Source: Terrabacter sp. Root85 (lineage in GTDB: Bacteria > Actinomycetota > Actinomycetes > Actinomycetales > Dermatophilaceae). Taken from it: DNA of 64,000 nt. Location: NCBI RefSeq assembly GCF_001429185.1, contig NZ_LMIW01000011.1, forward strand, positions 186,001 through 250,000, read 5' to 3'. Under the pieces are notes generated by a model. It did not search any database. It was not told where the DNA came from and saw nothing but the letters and a program-made list of their open reading frames with translations. Made by a program: the position numbers and the translations under genes. Below are positions 8,034-15,172 of this stretch, piece after piece. Within the stretch, counting starts at the first letter, position 1. Every line of letters begins with the position of its first letter.

Positions 8034-9809
8034 TCAGCGGGCGGGCTGCGGCTCGTCGCGCCACGAGCGCCACAGCGCGGCATACGCCCCGTCGGCCTCG
8101 AGCAGCTCGTCGTGCGAGCCGATCTCGCTGATCCGCCCGTCCTCGACGACGCACACGCGGTCGGCGTCGTGCGCGGTCATGAGCCGGTGCGCGATGGCGA
8201 CCACGGTGCGGCCGTCGACGACCGCGGCGAGCGATCGTTCGAGGTGGCGGGCTGCGCGCGGGTCGAGCAGCGAGGTCGCCTCGTCGAGGACCAGTGTGTG
8301 CGGGTCGGCGAGGACGAGCCGTGCGAGGGCGAGCTGCTGCGCCTGCGGTTCGGTGAGCCGGTGGCCACCGGATCCGACGACGGTGTCGAGCCCGTCGGGC
8401 AGCTCGAGTGCCCAGCTGCGTGCGTCGACCGCGGCGAGGGCCTCGAGCAGCTGCTCGCGGGAGGCCTCGGGGCGGGCGAGACGCAGGTTGTCCTCGAGCG
8501 AGCCGACGAAGACGTGGTGCTCCTGCGTCACGAGCGCGACCTGGCCGCGCAGCTGGGCGAGCTCGAGGTCGACGAGGCGGACGCCGCCGACGTCGACCCG
8601 GCCCTGGCGCGGACCGTCGATGCCGGCCATGAGCCGTCCCAGCGTCGACTTGCCTGCTCCGGAGGGACCGACGATGGCGAGGCGCTCGCCGGGCTGGAGG
8701 TCGAGCGAGACGCCGCGGAGCACGTCACGGCCTGCGCGGTAGGAGTAGTGGACGTCCTCGACCTCGAGGTGGTCGTCCTCCGGCTCCTCTCCGGTCGCGG
8801 CGCGGTCGGCCGGGACGTCGGCGATGCCGATGACGCGGGCGAGCGAGGTCGCACCGACCTGGATCTCGTCGAGCCACGAGATGAGCTCGTCGAGCGGCCC
8901 GGCCATCTGCTGGACGTAGAGGGCCACCGCCGTGACGGTGCCGGCCGTCGCGACGTCGCGGGAGATGAGGTAGCCGCCCCAGAGGAGGGTGACGGCGACG
9001 GGCGCGAAGAAGGCGAACTCGACGGAGGGGAACCACCGCATCCGCAGCTTCAGCGTGTAGAGCTCGGCGTCGTAGCAGTCGTGCAGGGCGTCGTCCATGC
9101 GCTGCCGGCGGCGGCTGCGCAGGCCGAGCGCGTCGACGGTGCGGGCGCCGTCGGCCGACTCGGTGACGACGCCGTTGAGCACGGCGTACGTCGCGCGCTC
9201 GCGCAGGTAGCCATCGGGCGCGTACCGCAGGTAGCGGCGCGTCGAGAGCACGAGGATCGGCACGCCGACGACGATCGCGAGCGCCACCTGCCAGCCGGTG
9301 AGAAAGGCGGCGACGACCGTGATCGCCGTCGTGACGGCGCCGACGAAGATCGACGGGATGCCGAAGCGGATGACGTGCGAGAGGGCCTCGACGTCGTTGG
9401 TCGTGCGCGAGACGAGGTCGCCGGTGCCGGCGCGCTCGACGGTCGACAGGGGGAGCTCGACGACGCGCCCCATGAACTGCTCGCGCAGCTCGGCGAAGAT
9501 CGTCTCGCCCATGACGAACGAGGCGCGCCGGGCGAACCACGTGACGACGGTCTGGACGACGACCGCACCGGCGATCCAGAGGGCGAGCCGGTTGACGACC
9601 TCGAGCGACCGGCCGTGGCTGATCTCGTCGACGAGCAGGCCGATGACGCGGGGCGCCACGAGCGCGGCGCACGCGGCGACGGCATGCAGGCCGATGACCG
9701 TGAGCAGGCTGCCGCGGTGGCGGCGGAGCAGGCCGCGGGTGTGGTCCTTGACCGAGTTCATGTCGGCCACGGGAAGGGTGCGCGTGGACGGCGCTGGTGT
9801 CAGCGACAT
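8034..9809 (-). CDS. ABC exporter half-transporter B (permease-ATPase), intact Walker motifs, degenerate signature
   Basis: 591 aa type IV exporter subunit: six-helix transmembrane domain (about 25-320) followed by a nucleotide-binding domain (about 345-580). Walker A is intact (GPSGAGKST, about 379) as are Walker B (LVLDEATS, about 503) and the H-loop (AIAHR), but the LSGGQ signature is replaced by LTEPQAQQ (about 482). The upstream partner gene overlaps it at TGATG and has the opposite pattern. Together they should form a heterodimeric exporter with one working ATP site. Substrate is unknown; relatives export drugs, lipids or peptides. Second gene of a two-gene operon, ended by the hairpin at 7941-7988. 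Confidence 0.9.
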   Translation of the reverse strand: MSLTPAPSTRTLPVADMNSVKDHTRGLLRRHRGSLLTVIGLHAVAACAALVAPRVIGLLVDEISHGRSLEVVNRLALWIAGAVVVQTVVTWFARRASFVMGETIFAELREQFMGRVVELPLSTVERAGTGDLVSRTTNDVEALSHVIRFGIPSIFVGAVTTAITVVAAFLTGWQVALAIVVGVPILVLSTRRYLRYAPDGYLRERATYAVLNGVVTESADGARTVDALGLRSRRRQRMDDALHDCYDAELYTLKLRMRWFPSVEFAFFAPVAVTLLWGGYLISRDVATAGTVTAVALYVQQMAGPLDELISWLDEIQVGATSLARVIGIADVPADRAATGEEPEDDHLEVEDVHYSYRAGRDVLRGVSLDLQPGERLAIVGPSGAGKSTLGRLMAGIDGPRQGRVDVGGVRLVDLELAQLRGQVALVTQEHHVFVGSLEDNLRLARPEASREQLLEALAAVDARSWALELPDGLDTVVGSGGHRLTEPQAQQLALARLVLADPHTLVLDEATSLLDPRAARHLERSLAAVVDGRTVVAIAHRLMTAHDADRVCVVEDGRISEIGSHDELLEADGAYAALWRSWRDEPQPAR

Positions 9810-11530
9810 CAGTCCTCCTCTCCTCGGACGACGGTGCGTCGGTAGTCGGGTTCGTCGGCCATGAGACGACTGTGGGTGCCGGATGCGGCGACCTTGCCCC
9901 CGCGCAGGAAGACGACGTGGTCGGCCTGGTCGAGGATGAGCGGGCTGGCCGACATGACGACCGTCGTGCGTCCGGCGCGGGCGGCGGTGAGGCGACCGGC
10001 GATGCGGGCCTCGGTGTGGGCGTCGACGGCGCTCGTCGGCTCGACGAGCACGAGGGTGTCGGCCTGGGTGAGGAGGGCGCGGGTCAGGGCGAGCCGCTGG
10101 CGCTGGCCGCCGGAGAAGGCCCGGCCGCGCTCCTCGACCTCGTTGTCGAGGCCGCCGGGCAGCGCCTCGAGCACGTCGTCGCCGCTCGCCACCGACAGGG
10201 CGTCGAGGATCGAGGCGTCGTCGTGGTCACCCCACGGGTCGAGCTCGTCGCGCAGCGTGCCGGTGAAGAGGCGCGGGTCGGTCTCGGACACGACGACCCG
10301 GCGGCGCACCGCGGCCAGCGAGGCGTCGGCGAGGCGAGTGCCGTCGAGCCGAACGTCCGTCTCTCCGACACCGAAGCGGCCGAGTCGGTCGGCGAGGGCC
10401 GCGGACTCCTCCGGGCGCGCGGACACGACGACGGTGAACCGGCCGGGCTCGATGGTGACGCCGCTGCGCGGGTCGTAGAGGCGGGCGGGCCCGGTGGGCA
10501 GCGGCTGGGCGTCCGGTGTCTCGACGTGGTCGGGCTGCACGCGCAGGATCTTCGTCAGCTTGCGGGCACCGATGTGGGCGCGGGTCGCCCGGTCGACCAT
10601 CTCGGTCGCCGTGCGCAGCGGGATGACGAGGAAGGCGGTGTAGCCGTAGAACGCGACGAGCTGGCCGGCGGTGATCTCGCCCGCGATGGCGAAACGCGCC
10701 CCGAGCCACACGACGACGAGGACGAAGAGCCCGGGCAGGAGCACCTGGGCCGCGTCGAGGGCCGCCTGGTAGCCGGCCACCCGATTGCCCACCTGGCGCA
10801 CGGACTGCGACTGGACGGCATACCTGCTCAGGAAGGTGTGCTCGCCGCCGATGCCGCGCAGGACGCGCAGCCCGGCGACGGTGTCGGCGCCGAGCCCGAT
10901 GAGCTTGCCGGACTCCTCGCGCTGGGCGAGCTGGCGCGCCTGGAGCGGGCGGACGATGAAGGTGAGGCAGGCGACGAGCACCGGGACGCCGATGAGGACG
11001 ACGAGGCCGAGCGGCGTCGAGGCGCCGAGCAGGATGAGCGCGACGACGACGTAGGACACGACGGCGCCGGCGAATCGCGCTGACACGTCGTAGAGCCCAC
11101 CGATGCGCATCGCGTCGGAGCTGACCGTGGCGACGACGTCTCCGGTCGGGACCGTGCGCGACAGGGCCTCACCGGTGTCGGCCGCCTTGTGGCCGATGAG
11201 CTGGGCCGAGCGGAAGGCGCCCTGCATCCAGTTGGCGACGGCGTACTTGTGCCGCATGGCGCCGGACAGGGCGCTGATGGTCACGAGACCGACGAGGATG
11301 CCGCACCACAGCAGGAGCGAGCCCGCGTCGCCGCCGATGATGCCCTCGTCGATGGCCTTGCCCATCGCGGCGGGGAAGAGTGCCTGGCTGACGAGCCACA
11401 CGATGCCGAACGCGATGGCGACGACGAGGGTGCGCCACTGGCCCTTGCCGACCCAGCGGAGGTAGGCCGTCGGGCTGGTCAGGTCGGGAGTGCCGGGGTC
11501 GGCGTGGGGCAGCGAGATCACTTGGTTCAT
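9809..11530 (-). CDS. ABC exporter half-transporter A, Walker A lost, signature intact
   Basis: 573 aa from the chosen start. Six transmembrane helices (about 25-310) precede an ATPase domain. Where Walker A should be (about 363) the protein reads VVVSARPEESAALADRL, without the glycines, lysine or Ser/Thr of GxxGxGKS/T. Walker B is LVLVEPTS, its Asp replaced by Val, yet the signature FSGGQRQR (about 470) is perfect. This subunit can therefore supply only the signature half of an ATP site to its partner. ATG 11530 was chosen because the sequence from there (MNQVISLP) resembles family N-termini; alternatives are ATG 11557 and TTG 11599, none with a strong ribosome site. Confidence 0.88.
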   Translation of the reverse strand: MNQVISLPHADPGTPDLTSPTAYLRWVGKGQWRTLVVAIAFGIVWLVSQALFPAAMGKAIDEGIIGGDAGSLLLWCGILVGLVTISALSGAMRHKYAVANWMQGAFRSAQLIGHKAADTGEALSRTVPTGDVVATVSSDAMRIGGLYDVSARFAGAVVSYVVVALILLGASTPLGLVVLIGVPVLVACLTFIVRPLQARQLAQREESGKLIGLGADTVAGLRVLRGIGGEHTFLSRYAVQSQSVRQVGNRVAGYQAALDAAQVLLPGLFVLVVVWLGARFAIAGEITAGQLVAFYGYTAFLVIPLRTATEMVDRATRAHIGARKLTKILRVQPDHVETPDAQPLPTGPARLYDPRSGVTIEPGRFTVVVSARPEESAALADRLGRFGVGETDVRLDGTRLADASLAAVRRRVVVSETDPRLFTGTLRDELDPWGDHDDASILDALSVASGDDVLEALPGGLDNEVEERGRAFSGGQRQRLALTRALLTQADTLVLVEPTSAVDAHTEARIAGRLTAARAGRTTVVMSASPLILDQADHVVFLRGGKVAASGTHSRLMADEPDYRRTVVRGEED

Positions 11531-11648
11531 CGTACGTTCGGCGCGGGCATGCCTCATGCCATTTTTCGTCGGGGCCACGGGCCGACCGTAGAAGTTCAAG
11601 CGTGCTGGAGGTCAACACGAGGGCGTATGCCGTGTGGCCGCCTCGAGG

Positions 11649-12014
11649 TCAGGGCGTGGGGTCCTGACCCGAGCGGTCGAGGGCCTCGGACAGCTCGTCG
11701 ACCTCGAGGGTCTCGGGGTCGACGAGGCGGTTGCGGTAGGCCGCCCGGGCGACGAGGTGTGCGGACACCGGGGAGGTGAAGAACTGCGTCGCGGCGAGCA
11801 GGACGAGCGTCGTGACCGCCGCCCACGTGCGCAGCGTCAGGGCGAGCCCGGCGAGGATGAGGATGAGGCCGAGGGTCTGCGGCTTCGTCGCTGCGTGCAG
11901 GCGGGAGAGGGTGTCGGGGAAGCGGATGAGGCCGACGGCCCCGGCCATGCAGAGGAACGAGCCGAGCAGGAGGCACACGGCTCCGGCGACGTCGAGGGCG
12001 GACGACCACGTCAT
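11649..12014 (-). CDS. mnhG: Na+/H+ antiporter subunit G (MnhG/MrpG)
   Basis: 121 aa with three membrane helices. The segment GAVGLIRFPDTLSRLHAATK, with the RFPD and LHA.TK residues, is the hallmark of MnhG/PhaG proteins. It is a small membrane subunit of the Mrp cation/proton antiporter complex and the last gene of the operon. ATG 12014 was chosen because it overlaps the mnhF stop in an ATGA, like every other junction of the operon; an upstream in-frame start at 12026 would lengthen the overlap. The acidic C-terminal tail (about 85-121) is longer than in short homologues. Confidence 0.92.
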   Translation of the reverse strand: MTWSSALDVAGAVCLLLGSFLCMAGAVGLIRFPDTLSRLHAATKPQTLGLILILAGLALTLRTWAAVTTLVLLAATQFFTSPVSAHLVARAAYRNRLVDPETLEVDELSEALDRSGQDPTP

Positions 12015-12337
12015 GACTGCTCCCACCCCTCGGGCTGCTGTCGTGGCTCCGGGTGGTCGACCTCGACGGCGTCGTGCTCGTCGGAGTCACGGGACATGAA
12101 GCGGGTGACGGCGACGCCGCCGACGAAGCCGACGAGGCCGAGGATCATGAGCAGCGGCAGGTAGGTCGTGGTCCGCTGGCGGGCCGACTCGAGCGCGACA
12201 CCGGCGATGACGATGACGAGGAGGATCTCGGCGGCGACGATGCGGTCGAGGTTGCTCGGGCCACGGAAGAGGCGCACGAGGACGAGCGCGGCCGCGGCGC
12301 CGAGCATGCCGAGCGAGATGCCGAGGACGATGGTCAC
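12011..12337 (-). CDS. mnhF: Na+/H+ antiporter subunit F (MnhF/MrpF)
   Basis: 108 aa, three membrane helices. The stretch LVRLFRGPSNLDRIVAAEIL matches the conserved R-GPS-xDRIVA motif of MnhF. Part of the membrane-embedded Mrp complex. The GTG start at 12337 has GGGGAGGAG about 6 nt upstream and overlaps the mnhE stop (GTGA). The upstream open frame back to 12451 is only an unoccupied extension inside mnhE. The C-terminal 25 residues are hydrophilic and acidic. Confidence 0.92.
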   Translation of the reverse strand: MTIVLGISLGMLGAAAALVLVRLFRGPSNLDRIVAAEILLVIVIAGVALESARQRTTTYLPLLMILGLVGFVGGVAVTRFMSRDSDEHDAVEVDHPEPRQQPEGWEQS

Positions 12338-13026
12338 GGGTGCTCCTCCCCGTCGCGGGGGCGGGTCCCGTCGAGGTCCGGGCCCTCGGTGGCGTCGAGG
12401 TGGTCGCCTGCACCCCGAGGGTCGCTCGCCGAGCCGGTTGCCACCGGCCACGGACCGCCCGCCTCGAGCGCCGCGATCTCCTCACGGGACCCGAGGGCTC
12501 GGACGACGCGCCGCTCGATCGCGAGGACGTGGGCCCGCTGTGCCTCGATGGCGCTTTCGCCCCTGACGTCGAGCAGGTGCAGGTAGAGCACCGACGTCGA
12601 GCGCCGGGCGTCGACGACGACCGAGCCGGGCACGAGGGCCACGAGCTCGGCGGTCAGGGTGAGGTAGAAGTCCGATCGCGAGCGCAGCTGCACCTCGATG
12701 ACGGCGTTGCGCGGGCTCCGGCGGCCGAAGGCGAGTCGCATGACCTGCCACGAGGCGCCGACGAGGTCGACGAGGAAGTGCGCGACGAGCAGGAGCACCC
12801 GGTGCGGTCGCAGCCGCCCCTGGAACTCGATCGAGGGGAGCGGGAACGCATACGTCACGAGCAGGGCGACGAGGACGCCGTTGACGACGTTGCCCCACGT
12901 GACGCGGTCCCACAGCAGGACCCACGCGAGGGCGATCGTCGCGACGGCACGCGGCTGCAGGACCCGCCGCCGACGGCGCGGCGACTCGGGCTCGCGCGGG
13001 GCCGTGGCCATCCGGACGTCGGTCAT
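12334..13026 (-). CDS. mnhE: Na+/H+ antiporter subunit E (MnhE/MrpE)
   Basis: 230 aa. Two membrane helices near residues 28-70 and a following soluble domain with the MnhE pattern LTAELVALVPGSVVVDA and LYLHLLDV. Subunit E of Mrp antiporters is needed for assembly or full activity of the complex. At about 230 aa it is longer than the roughly 160-aa Bacillus protein; the extra part is a hydrophilic C-terminal tail (about 175-230), common in actinobacteria. The ATG at 13026 overlaps the mnhD stop (ATGA). Confidence 0.9.
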   Translation of the reverse strand: MTDVRMATAPREPESPRRRRRVLQPRAVATIALAWVLLWDRVTWGNVVNGVLVALLVTYAFPLPSIEFQGRLRPHRVLLLVAHFLVDLVGASWQVMRLAFGRRSPRNAVIEVQLRSRSDFYLTLTAELVALVPGSVVVDARRSTSVLYLHLLDVRGESAIEAQRAHVLAIERRVVRALGSREEIAALEAGGPWPVATGSASDPRGAGDHLDATEGPDLDGTRPRDGEEHP

Positions 13027-14693
13027 CGGCGGACCTCCACGGGAAGAACGCTCGTGATGTAGGGGTCGCGGCTCATGAGGTCGGTGGCGGCGCGCTGGGT
13101 GTAGGCGAAGAGCGGTCCGGCGACGACGGTGATGAGCAGCCCCACGACCGTCATGGCGGCGGTGGCGCCGAGCATGGTGCGCGGCAGCGCTCGTGAGCCG
13201 GTGTCGACGCGGACGGTGTCGACGCGGACGGTGTCGACGCGGACGGTGTCGACGAGAACGGTGCCGGCGGGGTCGGCGCTCGGCTCGACGTCGAGGGTGC
13301 CGGCCTCGATCGCGGCTGCCGTCTCGGTCGAGCGCGGGGCGTCGGCGAGGGTGCGCCAGAACGCCTGGCTCCAGACCTTGGTCAGGGCGTAGAGGGTGAG
13401 CAGGCTCGTGACGATGCCGCCGACGACGAGCAACCAGGCGAGCGGGGTGCCGAGCTCGATCCCGGCGTTGAGCAGCCCGACCTTGGCGAGGAAGCCCGAG
13501 AGCGGCGGGATCCCCGAGAGGTTCATCGCCGAGACGAAGAAGAGGGTCGCGAGCACGGGGGAGGCCACGGCGAGGCCGCCGAGACGGTCGAGCGACGTCG
13601 TGCCGGCGAGGCGTTCGACGAGGCCGGTGATGAGGAAGAGGGCCGTCTGGATCGTGATGTGGTGCGCGACGTAGAAGATCGCACCGGCGGTGCCCTCGGG
13701 CGTCGCCAGCGCGATGCCGAAGATCATGTAGCCGATGTGGCTGACGAGCGTGAACGACAGGATCCTCTTGAGGCCGGACTGGGACACGGCGCCGAGGATG
13801 CCGATGACCATGGTGAGCAGCGCGGCCCACATGAGCAGTCCCTGCAACGGCGAGTCCGGGAAGAGCAGCGTCTGGGTGCGGATGATCGCGTAGACGCCGA
13901 CCTTCGTCAGCAGGCCGGCGAAGACGGCCGTGACCGGCGCGGGCGCGGTCGGGTAGCTGTCGGGCAGCCACGCCGACATGGGGAAGACGGCGGCCTTGAT
14001 GGCGAATGCCGTGAGCAGCGAGAGCTGGAGCACGAGCGCGACGCCGGGGGCGAGGTCACCGATGCGGATCGCCAGCTGCGCGAGGTTGACGGTGCCGGTC
14101 GCGGCGTACGCGGCGGCGATGGCGACGAGGAAGAGCGCGGAGCTGAGCAGGCTGACGACGACGTACGTCGTGCCCGCGTGGATGCGCGCGGCCGAGCCGC
14201 CGAGGGTGATGAGGACGTAGGAGCTGAAGAGGAGGATCTCGAAGCCGACGAAGAGGTTGAAGAGGTCGCCGGCGAGGAAGGCGTTGGCGACGCCGGCCGA
14301 GAGCACGAGGTAGGTCGGGTGGAAGATCGTGAGCGGGGTCTCGCTCTCGCTCTCGTCGTCGCTGTCGGCTTGGCCCTGCCCGATGGCGAAGACGAGCACG
14401 AGCAGCGTGACGATGCCCGAGACGAGGAGCATGAGGGCGCTGAGGCGGTCTGCGACGAGCGAGATGCCGAGCGGCTCCTGCCACGCGCCGAGCCACAGCA
14501 CCTGCGGGCCGTTGACGTCGGTCTGCCACACGAGGGCGCCGGCGACGGCGACGACGGCGGCGAGCACGGCGATGCTGACGCCCCGCTGCAGGCGTGGGGA
14601 CCGGCGGAAGGCGAGGGTCAGGGCGGCGCCGAGGAGCGGGAGCAGCACGGGCAGCGGCACGAGGTTGGGCACGGCGACGTCGGTGAGGTTCAT
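13023..14693 (-). CDS. mnhD: Na+/H+ antiporter subunit D (MnhD/MrpD)
   Basis: 556 aa, about 14 membrane helices; a homologue of complex I subunits NuoM/NuoN. The proton-antiporter core (about 125-415) has the expected glutamate in LFVGFEILLFSSYVL and lysine in AFAIKAAVFPMSAWLPDSYPTA. It pumps protons or Na+ within the Mrp complex. Before the last helix, residues about 478-497 are four tandem VRVDT pentapeptides encoded by 15-bp repeats at 13201-13260, which I have not seen described for MnhD. ATG 14693 overlaps the mnhC stop; the frame stays open upstream but only as a shadow of mnhC and mnhA. Confidence 0.93.
   Translation of the reverse strand: MNLTDVAVPNLVPLPVLLPLLGAALTLAFRRSPRLQRGVSIAVLAAVVAVAGALVWQTDVNGPQVLWLGAWQEPLGISLVADRLSALMLLVSGIVTLLVLVFAIGQGQADSDDESESETPLTIFHPTYLVLSAGVANAFLAGDLFNLFVGFEILLFSSYVLITLGGSAARIHAGTTYVVVSLLSSALFLVAIAAAYAATGTVNLAQLAIRIGDLAPGVALVLQLSLLTAFAIKAAVFPMSAWLPDSYPTAPAPVTAVFAGLLTKVGVYAIIRTQTLLFPDSPLQGLLMWAALLTMVIGILGAVSQSGLKRILSFTLVSHIGYMIFGIALATPEGTAGAIFYVAHHITIQTALFLITGLVERLAGTTSLDRLGGLAVASPVLATLFFVSAMNLSGIPPLSGFLAKVGLLNAGIELGTPLAWLLVVGGIVTSLLTLYALTKVWSQAFWRTLADAPRSTETAAAIEAGTLDVEPSADPAGTVLVDTVRVDTVRVDTVRVDTGSRALPRTMLGATAAMTVVGLLITVVAGPLFAYTQRAATDLMSRDPYITSVLPVEVRR
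13201..13260. repeat. 15-bp tandem repeat, four units, inside mnhD
   Basis: Four consecutive units of GTGTCGACGCGGACG at 13201, 13216, 13231 and 13246; the last differs at two bases. The period keeps frame and encodes repeated VRVDT in a hydrophilic loop of MnhD. Copy number could vary by slippage without breaking the gene. Confidence 0.95.
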
Positions 14694-15172
14694 CGGCGGG
14701 GGCTCCGGTCGCCGTCCGCGAGCTCGTCGGACGTCGTCGTCGACTCCTCGGACGGGTCGTAGGTCGACGACGTCTGGTCCTCGAGGGCGAGGCGCTGGAT
14801 GCGGGCGTCCTCGGCGTCGTCGGGGACGTCGTCGGTGCCGGAGATCTGCCACAGGCGGTAGGACAGGGCGAGCAGGAAGCCGATGGTCGCGAGGGAGATG
14901 ACGATCGCCGTCAGCACCATGGCCTGTGGCAGCGGGTCGCTGATCGCGGCGGGGTCCTCGCCGACGAACGGTGCACGCCCGGCGCGCCCGCTGATGACGA
15001 GGTAGAGCACGGCGATGCCGTTGCCGATGAGCACCATGCCGAGCAGGACGCGCACGAGGCTGCGGTCGAGCGCGAGTGCCGTGCCGGCGGCGACGAGCCC
15101 GACGGTGACGAGGACGAGCGTGATGTTGGGCTGGAGCGTCGACTCGATGAGTGCGGGAGCGAGCGTCGTCAT
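14690..15172 (-). CDS. mnhC: Na+/H+ antiporter subunit C (MnhC/MrpC)
   Basis: 160 aa, three helices, homologous to NuoK of complex I. Conserved features include the helix-two stretch LLGMVLIGNGIAVLYL and the later DPLPQAMVLTAIVIS, a signature of MnhC. The hydrophilic C-terminal tail of about 45 residues extends beyond the core family. ATG 15172 overlaps the mnhA stop (ATGA), and its own stop overlaps mnhD. Membrane subunit of the Mrp antiporter. Confidence 0.93.
   Translation of the reverse strand: MTTLAPALIESTLQPNITLVLVTVGLVAAGTALALDRSLVRVLLGMVLIGNGIAVLYLVISGRAGRAPFVGEDPAAISDPLPQAMVLTAIVISLATIGFLLALSYRLWQISGTDDVPDDAEDARIQRLALEDQTSSTYDPSEESTTTSDELADGDRSPRR

Noticed and set aside
7782-9845. 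687-codon plus-strand frame opposite the ABC exporter gene
   Set aside because: Shadow frame; the complementary strand carries all ABC motifs.
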